DNA of 64,000 nucleotides, from contig NZ_JAQQGN010000001.1 in assembly GCF_028550595.1 (NCBI RefSeq), positions 558,001 to 622,000 on the forward strand, written 5' to 3'. Source of the stretch: Luteimonas sp. BLCC-B24. GTDB lineage: Bacteria > Pseudomonadota > Gammaproteobacteria > Xanthomonadales > Xanthomonadaceae. Under the pieces are notes generated by a model, which was not told the origin of the DNA, searched no databases, and saw nothing but the letters and a program-made list of their open reading frames with translations. Of this stretch, positions 9,757 through 19,562 are shown piece after piece. The translations under genes were made by a program, and so were the position numbers. How positions within the stretch are numbered: position 1 is the stretch's first letter; each line of letters begins with the position of its first letter.

Positions 9757-10392
9757 CTATCGGGCGCCGCGCACGGCCTCGACGAATGCGCGCATCCGCG
9801 CGTGATCCTTGTGGCCCGGTACGCGCTCGATGCCGCTCGAGACATCGACACCGTCGGGTCGCGCCGTGGCCACGGCCTGGGCGACGTTGCCGGCATCGAG
9901 GCCGCCCGCCAGCCAGAACGGACGATCGAGCGAGCGCGGCAGCGCCTGCCAGTCGAAGGTCTGGCCGCCGCCGCCCGGTTCGCCGGCCGCGTGACCGTCG
10001 AACAGGAACGCCGCTGCGCGTGGATAGGCCTGCAGCGACGCGAGCGCGGATGCCGGCGCGCCGCCCATTGCGATCGCCTTCCAGTACGGCAGGCCGAAGC
10101 CGGCGCAGAACGCGTCGGGCTCGGCACCGTGGAACTGCAGCACATCGGGCGCGACAGCAGCGACCACCTCGGCCACCGTCGACGCGGGGTCGTCCATCAT
10201 CAGGGCGACCAGGCGCACCGATGCCGGCACCGCGTCGCGCAGCGCGCGCGCCGCATCGATGTCCAGCCGCCGCGGGCTGCGTGCGGCGAACACGAAGCCG
10301 ACGCAATCGACGCCGAGCGCGACCGCCGCCGCGACGTCCTCGCGCCGGGTGAGACCGCAGAACTTGATCGCGGGGGACGGGGATGCACTCAT
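9757..10392 (-). CDS. trpF: Phosphoribosylanthranilate isomerase
   Basis: Third step of tryptophan synthesis from anthranilate (Amadori rearrangement of PRA to CdRP). The TIM-barrel protein of 211 residues has catalytic Cys12 in IKFCGLTR, followed by [23 protein letters not shown] and the C-terminal [10 protein letters not shown] and GVDVSSGIE loops. I start it at [13 protein letters not shown] (10392), whose ATG overlaps the truA stop by four bases (ATGA); an upstream Met at 10425 is also in frame but lies inside truA. Monofunctional, unlike the fused TrpCF of E. coli. Confidence 0.95.
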   Translation of the reverse strand: MSASPSPAIKFCGLTRREDVAAAVALGVDCVGFVFAARSPRRLDIDAARALRDAVPASVRLVALMMDDPASTVAEVVAAVAPDVLQFHGAEPDAFCAGFGLPYWKAIAMGGAPASALASLQAYPRAAAFLFDGHAAGEPGGGGQTFDWQALPRSLDRPFWLAGGLDAGNVAQAVATARPDGVDVSSGIERVPGHKDHARMRAFVEAVRGAR

Positions 10393-11177
10393 GCCGCGAA
10401 CGTCACTTCGGCCGGCAACGCCCATTCGGGCGGATACAGCGGCCCCAGAAACACCAGGCCCGCGGCCGGCGCGGTCGGGCCGGCGCGGCTGCGATCCCGA
10501 CCGGCGAGCAGTTCACCCATCCAGCCCTCGGACTGTGCCCCGGCGCCGATCTCCAGCAGCGAGCCGACGATGTTGCGCACCATGTGATGCAGAAATGCGT
10601 TGGCCTGGACCTCGACCACCACTTCGTCGTCGATCCGGTGCACCGAGATCCGCTGCAGCTCGCGGCGCGCATGCGGCGCCTGGCAATGCACGGTGCGGAA
10701 TGCGGAGAAGTCCTGTTCGCCCAGCAGCGCCTGCGCCGCGCGGTGCATGGCGTCGGCGTCGAGCGGGCGCAGCTCCCAGGACAGGTACTGGCGATGCAGC
10801 GCCGGACGTACCGGCCGGTTGAGGATGCGGTAGCGGTACTGGCGGGCGCGGGCCGAGAACCGCGCATTGAAATCGTCGGGCATCGGCTGGCACCAGCGCA
10901 CACTGATCTGGGGCGGCATCAGCGTGGTCGCACCGAGCATCCATGCGCGCGGCGCGCGTTCGGCCTCGGTGTCGAAGTGCACCACCTGGCAACGTGCGTG
11001 CACGCCGGCGTCGGTGCGGCCCGAGCAGGTCGTGGCCACCGGATGGTTCGCGATCCGCGACAACGCGGTCTCCAGCGCCGCCTGCACCGATTCCTGCCCG
11101 CCCGCACCCGCCTTGCTCAGGCGCTGCCAGCCGAGGAAGCCATTGCCGTCGTACTCGACGCCCAGCGCGATCCGCAT
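10389..11177 (-). CDS. truA: tRNA pseudouridine(38-40) synthase
   Basis: Modifies uridines 38-40 in the anticodon stem-loop of many tRNAs. The 262-residue protein shows [12 protein letters not shown] at the start, the catalytic Asp56 in [19 protein letters not shown] and the [11 protein letters not shown] helix, all diagnostic for TruA. Start [11 protein letters not shown] at 11177, ten bases after fimV. The fimV-truA-trpF order is conserved in Pseudomonas and Xanthomonas. Confidence 0.96.
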   Translation of the reverse strand: MRIALGVEYDGNGFLGWQRLSKAGAGGQESVQAALETALSRIANHPVATTCSGRTDAGVHARCQVVHFDTEAERAPRAWMLGATTLMPPQISVRWCQPMPDDFNARFSARARQYRYRILNRPVRPALHRQYLSWELRPLDADAMHRAAQALLGEQDFSAFRTVHCQAPHARRELQRISVHRIDDEVVVEVQANAFLHHMVRNIVGSLLEIGAGAQSEGWMGELLAGRDRSRAGPTAPAAGLVFLGPLYPPEWALPAEVTFAA

Positions 11178-11187
11178 TGCCGGCCGA

Positions 11188-12987
11188 TCAGTCCAACGTG
11201 CGCAACAGCCGCGCCGCGTCGGTCGCCGCGCCGGGATCGTCGCCGTGGAGAACTTCCTGCAGCAGCGTGCGCGCGGTGTCGGTATCACCGAGATCGAGGT
11301 ACGCGCGTGCGAGTTCCAGACGCTCGACGGCCACCGGCGGCGTCACCGGACCCAGCGCCGGCGGCGACGGCGCGACATCGGCCGCCACCTCGGCATCGAC
11401 GACGACCGCCGGCGCGGCCTGCGGCTCCACTGCGGCCGACGCGGACGATTGCGGGTGCGCGCTGCCCTGCCCGGCATGCCAGGTCGGCCCGGCCGCTGCC
11501 GGCACGGGCGGCGCGACCGGCGTCGGCGTCGGCGACGCCGTCGGCGTGACCGCGAACGCCGGAGCCGGCGACGAGGCCGGCGCCGTGCCACCGCCCGGCA
11601 TGCCGGCGGCGAGCGCGGCGCTGTCGAGCCGGCGCCCGGGCACGGGCGCCGGCGTCCGTCCACGACGGCCCAGCACGAACGCGAGCGCGGCGACGATCAG
11701 CAGGCCCACGCCCAGCCACAGCCAGGGAATCGAGGCGGCCGATGCCGCCTGCTCCTGATTGCTGGCCTCCATGCGCTGCTGCGCGGCCGCGAGCTCGGCA
11801 TCCTTGAGCGCGATCAGCTGCTGCTGCTGCGCCTGCAGCTGTTCCAGATCGGCCAGCCGCGCCTTCAGCTCCTCGACCTCGGCGGTCCGCGCGGCGATCG
11901 ATTCGTTGGCCTGTTGCAGTTCCTGACGCAGCATGTCCCCTCCACCCCCGGCATCGATGCCGGATTGCGTGCCCGCACGCTGGGCATCGCCCGACGGCGG
12001 TGTGATCTCGAGCCGGGCCTTGGGACCGGCGCCCGTGGGCGCGCCCGCCGCGGCAGGCGCACCGGCCGCGACCGCGTCCGCGCCGACCGCGTCGGGCTGC
12101 GGCGCAGGGCGGCGCATCTCGCGCCACTGCCCCACCTGCTCGCGCACCACGGCATTGGCCTCGGCCGCGCTGAACTCCGTCCACTGGTCGCGCGCCGGCA
12201 CGCGCAGCACCGCACCCTGGCGCACCAGGTTGAGGTTGCCGCCGATGAACGCTTCCGGGTTGTTCCGCAGCAGCAGCACCATCGCCTGGTTGACGGTGAT
12301 GCCCGCCTCGGCCGCCAGCGGCGCGGCGATCGCCGACAGGGTCTGGCCGGCCTGGACCGGCGCGAGTTCGCCGGGCACGGCGGGGGCCTGCGACGCCGCC
12401 GGACGGGCCGCGGGCGTGGCGGGCACCCCGGCGGCGACGTCGGCCGGCGCGGCAGTTTCGCCAGCGGGGTCGACACCGGGCGTCGGCGCAGTCGCCGGCG
12501 CGCGCACGATGCTCGCCGGCGGTGCGACCACCGGCGCCTGGATCGCCGGCTGCGCCGGTGCGGCCAGGGTGTCGGGCACCGCCACCAGGGCCGAGTACTC
12601 GCGCACCAGCCGGCCCTGCCCCCAGTCGACCTCGACCAGGAAGGTCAGCGATTCCTGCGTGACCGGCGCGGCGCTGGTGACCCGGATCACCGGCCGTCCG
12701 CGCGGGTCCAGCGCCACACTGAACTGCAGATCCGAGACCAGTCCCTGTGGCGGCTCCAGGCCGATGCGCGCGAAGGTCTCCGGCGAGGCCAGCCGCGCCT
12801 GCAGCGCGCGCAGCTCGGCCGGGTCGCTGGAGACGATGGGGATCTCGGCCAGCAATGGCTGACCCTGCTGCGAGCGCACCTCGATGCGTCCCAGGCCCAG
12901 CGCGAGCACCGGTCCGGCCACGGCCAGCAACAGGCCGGCCAGCAGCAGACGCTGCGCGATGCGCACGATGGTGGTTCCCCTGATCAT
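11188..12987 (-). CDS. fimV: FimV/HubP-family polar landmark protein
   Basis: Inner-membrane protein that organises the cell pole and supports type IV pilus assembly and twitching in related bacteria. About 599 residues with a signal segment (about 8-30), the FimV N-terminal domain ([19 protein letters not shown]), and a LysM-like peptidoglycan-binding region (about 209-264). A heptad-like Gln/Leu/Ala coiled coil (351-413), one transmembrane helix (421-440, [21 protein letters not shown]), an Ala/Pro-rich cytoplasmic linker and the C-terminal FimV motif [20 protein letters not shown] follow. It is much shorter than the Pseudomonas protein (about 900). The start at MIRGTTIV is preferred because the signal segment follows; an in-frame Met lies 12 codons upstream. 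Confidence 0.9.
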   Translation of the reverse strand: MIRGTTIVRIAQRLLLAGLLLAVAGPVLALGLGRIEVRSQQGQPLLAEIPIVSSDPAELRALQARLASPETFARIGLEPPQGLVSDLQFSVALDPRGRPVIRVTSAAPVTQESLTFLVEVDWGQGRLVREYSALVAVPDTLAAPAQPAIQAPVVAPPASIVRAPATAPTPGVDPAGETAAPADVAAGVPATPAARPAASQAPAVPGELAPVQAGQTLSAIAAPLAAEAGITVNQAMVLLLRNNPEAFIGGNLNLVRQGAVLRVPARDQWTEFSAAEANAVVREQVGQWREMRRPAPQPDAVGADAVAAGAPAAAGAPTGAGPKARLEITPPSGDAQRAGTQSGIDAGGGGDMLRQELQQANESIAARTAEVEELKARLADLEQLQAQQQQLIALKDAELAAAQQRMEASNQEQAASAASIPWLWLGVGLLIVAALAFVLGRRGRTPAPVPGRRLDSAALAAGMPGGGTAPASSPAPAFAVTPTASPTPTPVAPPVPAAAGPTWHAGQGSAHPQSSASAAVEPQAAPAVVVDAEVAADVAPSPPALGPVTPPVAVERLELARAYLDLGDTDTARTLLQEVLHGDDPGAATDAARLLRTLD

Positions 12988-13026
12988 CCGGCGACTGTAG
13001 CGGCGCGGCCTCCCGATCCGCAACGA

Positions 13027-14055
13027 TCAGCCCTCGGCCGCGACCAGCTCGGCGACCTGCACCGCGTTGAGCGCGGCGCCCTTGCGGATGTTGTCGGCGA
13101 CGATCCACAGGTTCAGGCCGTTGGGATGCGAGAGATCCTCGCGGATGCGCCCAACGAACACCGGATCGCGGCCCGACGCATGCGTGACCGGGGTCGGATA
13201 GCCGCCGGCGGTGCGGTCGTCGACGACCTCGACACCCGGCGCCGCCGCCAGCAGCGCGCGCGCCTCGTCGACGCTGATGCGCTCGCGCAGCTCGACCGCG
13301 ACCGCCTCCGAATGGCCGTAGAACACCGGCACGCGCACCGCCGTCGGATTCACCCGGATGCTGGCGTCGCCGAGGATCTTGTGGGTCTCCCAGACCAGCT
13401 TCATCTCCTCCTTGGTGAAGCCGTTCTCGAGAAACGCGTCGATCTGCGGGATCAGGTTGAACGCGATCTGCACCGGGAACTTCTGCGGGTCGATGTCGCG
13501 GAAGTTCAGCAGATCGCCGGTCTGCCGGCCCAGCTCTTCCATCGCCGAGCGGCCTGCGCCCGAGACCGACTGGTAGGTCGAGATGTTGATGCGCACGATG
13601 CCGGCGCGGCGGTGCAGCGGCGCCAGCGCGACCAGCATCTGCATCGTCGAGCAGTTGGGGTTGGCGATGATGCCGCGCGGACGCGTGCGCGCCGCGTCGG
13701 GATTGACCTCGCTGACGACCAGCGGCACGTCGTCGTCGTAGCGGAAGGCCGAACTGTTGTCGATGACGACGGCGCCGGCCGCGGCGAACTTCGGAGCAAA
13801 GGCCTTGCTGGTGTCGCCGCCGGCGGAGAACAGCGCGATGTCGACGCCGGCCGGATCGAAGGTGGCGAGGTCCTGCACGACGATGTCGTCATCGCCGAAC
13901 TTCACGGTGGTGCCGGCCGAGCGCTCGCTGGCGAGCGCGACGAGCTCGGACACGGGGAACGCGCGCTCGGCGAGGATCGACAGCATGGTCTCGCCGACGG
14001 CGCCGGTGGCACCGACGACGGCAACGCGGAAACGGCGGGGCTGGGAACTGGACAT
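13027..14055 (-). CDS. asd: Aspartate-semialdehyde dehydrogenase
   Basis: Reduces aspartyl phosphate to aspartate semialdehyde, the branch point to lysine/diaminopimelate, threonine and methionine. 342 residues with the NADP loop VVGATGAVGE, catalytic Cys135 in IIANPNCSTMQ, the substrate-binding STYQSVSGAG, and the catalytic HSEAV region (GHSEAVAVEL). Start MSSSQPRRF at 14055. Followed by fimV after 39 bases, the order seen in Pseudomonas and Xanthomonas. Confidence 0.96.
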   Translation of the reverse strand: MSSSQPRRFRVAVVGATGAVGETMLSILAERAFPVSELVALASERSAGTTVKFGDDDIVVQDLATFDPAGVDIALFSAGGDTSKAFAPKFAAAGAVVIDNSSAFRYDDDVPLVVSEVNPDAARTRPRGIIANPNCSTMQMLVALAPLHRRAGIVRINISTYQSVSGAGRSAMEELGRQTGDLLNFRDIDPQKFPVQIAFNLIPQIDAFLENGFTKEEMKLVWETHKILGDASIRVNPTAVRVPVFYGHSEAVAVELRERISVDEARALLAAAPGVEVVDDRTAGGYPTPVTHASGRDPVFVGRIREDLSHPNGLNLWIVADNIRKGAALNAVQVAELVAAEG

Positions 14056-14144
14056 GGACGGGTCTCTGGAAAGTCTGGAGTCGGGTCGCGCGTGGCGCGG
14101 GCACTGCACTGGATCGGGTTCGGGGAACCGCCCGCCCTGGACGC

Positions 14145-15170
14145 TCAGGCGGTTCCCGGACGTTTCGCGTCTTTGCCGCCGGTCGCGGCAGGCGCGATCG
14201 GCGTCGGCGGACGCCCGGCCTCCGGTCCGGCGCCCAGCGCGGCGATCAGATTGTCGACGGCGAGTGCGACCATCGCGCGGCGCGTGGCGAGACTGCCGCT
14301 GGCGATGTGCGGCGTGAGCACGATGTTGTCCAGCGCGAGCAGGCGCGGATCGACCGCAGGCTCGCCCTCGAACACGTCGAGCGCGGCCGACGCCAGTCGA
14401 CCGCTGCCCAGCGCGTCGGCCAGCGCGGCTTCGTCGACGATGCCGCCGCGGGCGATGTTGGTCAGCGTCGCGGTCGGCTTCATCTTCGCCAGTGCGGCGG
14501 CATCGACGATGTGGTGGCTGGCGGCCGAATACGGCAGCACCAGCACCAGGTGATCGGCCTGCGCGAGCAGCGTGTCGAAGTCGACGTACGACGCGTTGCA
14601 GTCGCGCTCGATATCGGCCGGCAGGCGGCTGCGGTTGTGGTAGAGCACGCGCATCTCGAAGCCGGACGCACGCCTGGCGATGCCCTGGCCGATCCGGCCC
14701 ATGCCGAGAATGCCCAGCGTGCTGCCGTGCAGATCGGCGCCGAGCAGGCCCTTGAAGTTCCAGCCCTGCCACCGGCCGGCGCGCAGATGGCGCTCGGCCT
14801 CGGTGACGCGACGCGCAGCGGCCATCATCAGCGCGAAGCCGAAATCGGCGGTGGTTTCGGTCAATACGTCGGGGGTATTGGTCGCGACGATGCCGCGCGC
14901 GTGCAGCGCATCGATGTCGAGATTGTTGTAGCCGACGCCGACATTGGCGACCGCGCGCAGCTTCGTGGCGTTTGCGATCTCGTCGCGTCCGACGCGCTCG
15001 TTCAGCGTCACCAGCGCACCGTCGACGTCGCCCAGCGCGGCCGCGACGCCGGCCGCATCGTGCTCACGCACGGCAGCGACCTGGTCGACATCGAAATGGT
15101 CGTGCAGGCGCGCGACGACATCGTCGAACAGCGGCTGCGACACCCAGACCCTCGGCCGTCGCTCAGCCAT
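14145..15170 (-). CDS. D-2-hydroxyacid dehydrogenase (glyoxylate/2-ketogluconate reductase type)
   Basis: A 341-residue NAD(P)H-dependent reductase of 2-oxoacids. It shows the Rossmann loop [13 protein letters not shown] and the three catalytic residues of the family: Arg in [10 protein letters not shown], Glu in DVFEGEP and His in LTPHIAS. The pattern [12 protein letters not shown] and [18 protein letters not shown] is closest to GhrB-type glyoxylate/hydroxypyruvate and 2-ketogluconate reductases. It has an extra Pro/Ala-rich C-terminal tail of about 25 residues. Its start lies 8 bases inside the end of aroC, so the two are translationally linked; a link to chorismate metabolism is not obvious. 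Confidence 0.9.
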   Translation of the reverse strand: MAERRPRVWVSQPLFDDVVARLHDHFDVDQVAAVREHDAAGVAAALGDVDGALVTLNERVGRDEIANATKLRAVANVGVGYNNLDIDALHARGIVATNTPDVLTETTADFGFALMMAAARRVTEAERHLRAGRWQGWNFKGLLGADLHGSTLGILGMGRIGQGIARRASGFEMRVLYHNRSRLPADIERDCNASYVDFDTLLAQADHLVLVLPYSAASHHIVDAAALAKMKPTATLTNIARGGIVDEAALADALGSGRLASAALDVFEGEPAVDPRLLALDNIVLTPHIASGSLATRRAMVALAVDNLIAALGAGPEAGRPPTPIAPAATGGKDAKRPGTA

Positions 15171-16281
15171 CGACGCGTCCGGGAATGCGCGGCGTCACGA
15201 TGCCGACATCACCGCACTGCGCGCGATGGCGCAGCGCCTGGTCCATCAGCACGAGGGCCAGCATCGCCTCGCAGATCGGCGTCGCGCGGATGCCCACGCA
15301 CGGGTCGTGGCGGCCGGTGGTGATCACCTCGACCACGTGGCCATCGGTATCCAGACCGTCGGCCGGCAGGCGCAGGCTCGACGTCGGCTTGAACGCGGTG
15401 GACACCACGATCTGCTGGCCGGTGCTGATGCCGCCGAGCACGCCGCCGGCGTGATTGGAGGTGAACCCCTGCGGCGTCATCAGATCGCGGTGTTCGCTGC
15501 CCTTCTGGACGATCGACGCGAAGCCGGCGCCGATCTCGACCCCCTTGACCGCATTGATCGACATCATCGCCGCGGCCAGTTCACCGTCGAGCTTGCCGTA
15601 GACCGGTTCGCCCCAGCCCGGCGGCACGCCGTCGGCCACGGCGGTCACGCGCGCGCCGACCGAATCGCCGGACTTGCGCAGCGCGTCCATGTAGGTTTCG
15701 AGGTCCGGGACCTGCGCGGCGTCGGGCCAGAAGAACGGGTTGGATTCGACGACGTCCCAGTCGATCGCGGCGCCGTCGACGCGCGCCGGCACGATCTCGC
15801 CGAGCTGCGACAGATAGCCGTGCACGCGCACGCCGTAGCGCTCGTCGAGCCACTTCTTGGCGATCACCGCCGCGGCGACGCGCATCGTGGTCTCGCGCGC
15901 CGACGAGCGCCCGCCGCCACGCGGATCGCGGATGCCGTACTTCTGCCAGTAGGCGTAATCCGCATGGCCGGGCCGGAACTGCTGGGCGATGTTGCCGTAG
16001 TCCTTGCTGCGCGCATCGGTGTTGCGGATCAGCAGCGCGATCGGCGTACCGGTGGTCCGGCCTTCGTACACGCCGCTGAGGATCTCCACCGCATCGGCTT
16101 CGCGTCGCGCCGAGGTGTGGCGACTCCTGCCGGTCGCGCGCCGTGCGAGATCGTGTTCGAAATCCTCGGCCGCCAGCGCGATGCCGGGCGGGCAGCCGTC
16201 GACCACGCAGCCGATCGCCGGCCCGTGGCTTTCGCCGAAGGTCGTGACGGAGAACAGTTGGCCGAAGCGGTTGCTGGACAT
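15163..16281 (-). CDS. aroC: Chorismate synthase
   Basis: Last step of the shikimate pathway (EPSP to chorismate; needs reduced FMN). The 372-residue protein begins [29 protein letters not shown], the first signature. It continues with [29 protein letters not shown] and ends with the conserved [18 protein letters not shown]. Start MSSNRFG at 16281; eight upstream codons in the open frame are not conserved. It supplies the precursor for the tryptophan genes in this window. Confidence 0.97.
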   Translation of the reverse strand: MSSNRFGQLFSVTTFGESHGPAIGCVVDGCPPGIALAAEDFEHDLARRATGRSRHTSARREADAVEILSGVYEGRTTGTPIALLIRNTDARSKDYGNIAQQFRPGHADYAYWQKYGIRDPRGGGRSSARETTMRVAAAVIAKKWLDERYGVRVHGYLSQLGEIVPARVDGAAIDWDVVESNPFFWPDAAQVPDLETYMDALRKSGDSVGARVTAVADGVPPGWGEPVYGKLDGELAAAMMSINAVKGVEIGAGFASIVQKGSEHRDLMTPQGFTSNHAGGVLGGISTGQQIVVSTAFKPTSSLRLPADGLDTDGHVVEVITTGRHDPCVGIRATPICEAMLALVLMDQALRHRAQCGDVGIVTPRIPGRVDG

Positions 16282-16545
16282 GAGTGGCGCGCGGTCGCGC
16301 GGCATGGAAACGCGGGGCCGGCAAGCTTAACGCGCCGGCGTGGTGCGTGGACGCACCGTGACGGGTCGACCTTGCGGGAGTCGCGTTCGACGCGGCCCGC
16401 CGTCATCCCTGCGGCTTTCAACAGACGCAGCTCTGGTCACGCGGGACTCCGGCGACATCGATCGCGGCCCTCGAAACGTCGCCCGGAAGGCCCGGACACC
16501 GTGGAAGCCACGGAATCCCGGCGCGCGCCGGGATCCCGGCGGGTC
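16282..16545. other. 264-bp intergenic region between prmB and aroC
   Basis: No gene, repeat or clear terminator was recognised. The aroC promoter probably lies here, but I could not pick convincing -35/-10 boxes. Confidence 0.4.
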
Positions 16546-17517
16546 TCAGAACAGGCCCGCTCCCGCGCTCCCCGTCGCCTCGACCGCGGCCGACGTCGCG
16601 GCCTCACGCTCGGCCGCCAGCTGGGTGATACGCGCGCTGTGGCTGACCAGGTCGTGGCGCTCGACGACGAAGATGCCCATCTGGCCGACCTGGAACTCGA
16701 TCCACATCAGCGGCAGCTCTGGCAGCAGCCTCACCAGACGCTGCTCGGACTCGCCGACCTCGCAGATCAGCAGGCCGTCCTCGGTGAGATGCCGCGGCGC
16801 GTCGCGCAGGATCTTCAGCACCAGATCGAGGCCGTCGTCGCCGGCGCGCAGGCCCATCTCGGGCTCGTAGGAGTACTCCCTCGGCAGCGCGTCGGTCTCG
16901 TCGTTGGTGACGTAGGGCGGATTGGTGACGATCAGGTCGTAATGCTCGCCCTGCAGGCCGTCGAACAGATCGGACTTGAGAAAACGCGTATTGCGCACCT
17001 CGAGGCGCGTCTCGTTTTCGGCGGCGAGCGACAGGGCCTCGTCGCTGAGATCCACGCCGTCGACGTGCCAGTCGGGATTGTGGTGCGCCATCGCGATCGC
17101 GATGCAGCCCGAGCCGGTGCACAGGTCCAGCGCACGGCGCACCTCGCGCCCGCCGAGCCACGGCTCGAAGCCGCCGAGGATCAGCTCGGCGATCGGCGAA
17201 CGCGGCACCAGTGCACGCGCGTCGGATTTGAAGCTCAGTCCCGCGAACCAGGCCTCGCCGGTCAGATACGCCGCCGGCACGCGTTCCTCGATGCGGCGCA
17301 GGAACAGACCGAGCACGTCTTCCTTTTCCGCCAGCGTGACCCGCGATTGACCGTAGACCGGGCTGAGATCGTGCGGCAGGTGCAGCGCGTGCAGGGTGAG
17401 CTGGGTGGCCTCGTCGATCGCGTTGTCGTAGCTGTGGCCGAAGGTCAGCCCGGCGGCGTTGAAACGGCTGGCGCCGTAGCGGATCAGGTCGACGATGGTC
17501 TGCAGTTCTTCGGTCAT
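16546..17517 (-). CDS. prmB: 50S ribosomal protein L3 N5-glutamine methyltransferase
   Basis: S-adenosylmethionine-dependent enzyme that methylates a glutamine side chain of ribosomal protein L3 (relative of PrmC/HemK). The 323-residue protein carries the PrmB/PrmC N-terminal helical region, the SAM loop DLCTGSGCIAIAMA, and the glutamine-methyltransferase signature NPPYV (IVTNPPYVTNDE). The EYSYEPEMGLRAGDDGLD segment is typical of PrmB rather than PrmC. The C-terminal 30 residues are Ala-rich and variable. It is upstream of aroC, as in Pseudomonas and E. coli. Confidence 0.95.
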   Translation of the reverse strand: MTEELQTIVDLIRYGASRFNAAGLTFGHSYDNAIDEATQLTLHALHLPHDLSPVYGQSRVTLAEKEDVLGLFLRRIEERVPAAYLTGEAWFAGLSFKSDARALVPRSPIAELILGGFEPWLGGREVRRALDLCTGSGCIAIAMAHHNPDWHVDGVDLSDEALSLAAENETRLEVRNTRFLKSDLFDGLQGEHYDLIVTNPPYVTNDETDALPREYSYEPEMGLRAGDDGLDLVLKILRDAPRHLTEDGLLICEVGESEQRLVRLLPELPLMWIEFQVGQMGIFVVERHDLVSHSARITQLAAEREAATSAAVEATGSAGAGLF

Positions 17518-17743
17518 GGCGCGCGCGGGGCTCGGGGGACGGCGTGATGGCCGGGAAGTATAGGTCAGCGCCGGTTCCGCCCGGATTCCAGCCCGCGCGC
17601 GGCGCCGACCACGCCGGCCGTCCTATGGGCGCCGAGCGAGTTGCCGCACCGTGCCCGCGCGTCGCCGCGAAACGCGCGACAGCGCCGCGGGGGCGGCGCC
17701 AGCGCGCCGGGTATCATGGACGGCACCCGACACGGATCCGGCG

Positions 17744-18409
17744 ATGTTCAACCGCACCACCCTGGTCATTCTCTGCGTTGCGCTGGCCGGCGGCCTCGGC
17801 CTGCTGGCGGCGCAGCGCTGGTTCGTCGCCGCGCCCGCGGGCGCGCAGAGCGAACTCGAGGTCGTGCAGCTGTATCCGCAGCCACGCGAGATTCCCGGCT
17901 TCGCGCTGCAGCAGTCCGACGGCACCCAGCTGTTGCCGGGTGAACTCGCGGGCCACTGGACGCTGGTGTTCATCGGCTTCACCCAGTGCCCGGACATCTG
18001 CCCGATGACGCTGACCCACCTCGCCCAGGCGCAGCGCCAGTGGGAAGCGCTGCCCGAGGCGATCCGTCCGCGCGTGCTGTTCGTCTCCGTCGATCCCGAG
18101 CGCGATACGCCGGAGCGTCTCGGCGACTACGCCCACGCCTTCCATCGCGACACCCTGGTCGCGACGGCCGACGTGCCCGCGCTGGAGGCGTTCACCCGAT
18201 CACTGTCGATGGTGTTCGCCCGCGTGCCGCTCGATGCAGCCGCGCCCGACGGCGCCTACACCATCGACCACAGCGCGTCGCTGGCGGTGCTCGACCCGCA
18301 AGGCCGCATGGCCGGCGTGGTCTCGGGCCGCGTGCTCAATGCCGAAACGCCACAGCCGGAGGCGATCGCGGCCGACCTTGCCAAACTGACCGCGGAATCG
18401 CGCCCATGA
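17744..18409 (+). CDS. SCO1/SenC family copper chaperone
   Basis: Thioredoxin-fold protein anchored in the inner membrane and facing the periplasm; the family delivers copper to the CuA site of cytochrome oxidase. 221 residues with an N-terminal helix (about 5-24), the copper ligands Cys82-x-x-x-Cys86 in [13 protein letters not shown], and the conserved His near 170 in [13 protein letters not shown]. The first Met used is [11 protein letters not shown]; the frame is open upstream without similarity. A TATCAT box lies 26 bases before it. Its stop overlaps the psd start (ATGA). Confidence 0.92.
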   Translation: MFNRTTLVILCVALAGGLGLLAAQRWFVAAPAGAQSELEVVQLYPQPREIPGFALQQSDGTQLLPGELAGHWTLVFIGFTQCPDICPMTLTHLAQAQRQWEALPEAIRPRVLFVSVDPERDTPERLGDYAHAFHRDTLVATADVPALEAFTRSLSMVFARVPLDAAAPDGAYTIDHSASLAVLDPQGRMAGVVSGRVLNAETPQPEAIAADLAKLTAESRP

Positions 18410-19254
18410 GTCTCGTCACCAAGCTGACCTACGCCCTGCCGCACCGTTACCTCTCGTCACTGGCACGGCGGCTGGCGTATTCGCAGAACCCGCGCACGCG
18501 GCGCTGGCTGATCGACACGGTGGTGCGCAAGTTCGGTGTGGACCTGTCGGAAGCGGCGGACGCGGACCCGGCTTCCTACGCCAGCTTCAACGCCTTCTTC
18601 ACCCGTGCGCTGCGTGAAGGCGCGCGCGTGCCCGATCCCGATCCGCGCGTGCTGCTGATGCCGGCCGACGGCCACATCAGCCAGTGCGGCCCGATCGAGG
18701 CCGGACGCATCTTCCAGGCCAAGGGCCAGTCGTTCACCGTGGCCGAGCTGCTCGGTGACGCGGCCGACGCGGCGCCGTTTCTCGACGGTGTCTACGCCAC
18801 GGTCTATCTGTCTCCGCGCGACTACCACCGCGTGCACATGCCGTGGACGGGCACGCTGCGCGAAACCGTGCACGTGCCGGGGCGGTTGTTCAGCGTCGGC
18901 ACCGCCGCGGTCGCCAGGGTGCCGCGGCTGTTCGCACGCAACGAGCGCCTGGTGTGCCATTTCGACACCGATTTCGGGCCGATGGTCCAGGTGATGGTCG
19001 GCGCCTTGCTGGTGTCCGGCGTGGAAACGGTGTGGAGCGGCGAAGAGATTCCGGCCTACGGCGATCGCCTCCAGCGCAAGGACTACCGCGGCCGGAACAT
19101 CACGCTGCAGCGCTTCGAGGAGATGGCCCGCTTCAACTACGGCTCGACCGTCGTCGTCCTGTTGCCCAGGGGCGTGGCCGAACTCGATCCGTCCCTGCAC
19201 GCCGAATCGCCGGTGCGCCTCGGCCAGGCACTGGCGCGGCGCACGACGGTCTGA
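18406..19254 (+). CDS. psd: Phosphatidylserine decarboxylase proenzyme
   Basis: Makes phosphatidylethanolamine from phosphatidylserine at the inner membrane. 282 residues with the family features ADGHISQCG, the catalytic region [16 protein letters not shown], the VNE-like [18 protein letters not shown], and the self-cleavage site [11 protein letters not shown], where the serine of Gly-Ser-Thr becomes the pyruvoyl group. Translation is coupled to the SCO1 gene through the ATGA overlap. Complete and typical in length. Confidence 0.96.
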   Translation: MSLVTKLTYALPHRYLSSLARRLAYSQNPRTRRWLIDTVVRKFGVDLSEAADADPASYASFNAFFTRALREGARVPDPDPRVLLMPADGHISQCGPIEAGRIFQAKGQSFTVAELLGDAADAAPFLDGVYATVYLSPRDYHRVHMPWTGTLRETVHVPGRLFSVGTAAVARVPRLFARNERLVCHFDTDFGPMVQVMVGALLVSGVETVWSGEEIPAYGDRLQRKDYRGRNITLQRFEEMARFNYGSTVVVLLPRGVAELDPSLHAESPVRLGQALARRTTV

Positions 19255-19562
19255 GGCGCGGCGCACGCCCGCGCACCGGGCGGAGCGGATGGATCCGGGG
19301 GCACTCCGCCGCCATCGACGCATCGGCCCGTAACGGAGGCCACGCATGCCCTGTGGCAGCGACGTTTCCCATGCCGGGGCATCCCGCGCGATCTGCAGCG
19401 GCGTGCCCGTGACGCGCGACGATCACGCAGCGCGGTGTCGTCAGGGGACGCGGCCAGGTGCGTCACCGCCCGGCGCCCGCCGCGAGAGTCGTCGCGCGGG
19501 GACGCCGCGCAGCGCGGCAGCAAGGCGCGGCACCCACCGCCCGCCATGCGCCGGAGCGGCGG
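19255..19562. other. 308-bp gap between convergent psd and the transglycosylase gene
   Basis: Only short Arg/Ser-rich frames are present, none with a recognisable motif. No convincing terminator with a U-run was seen although two genes converge here. Confidence 0.4.

Noticed and set aside
10867..14553. A very long plus-strand open frame (over 1200 codons) opposite truA, fimV and asd
   Set aside because: It is antisense to three well-recognised genes, is full of Arg/Gly/His, and has no motif. High GC makes stop codons rare in such frames.
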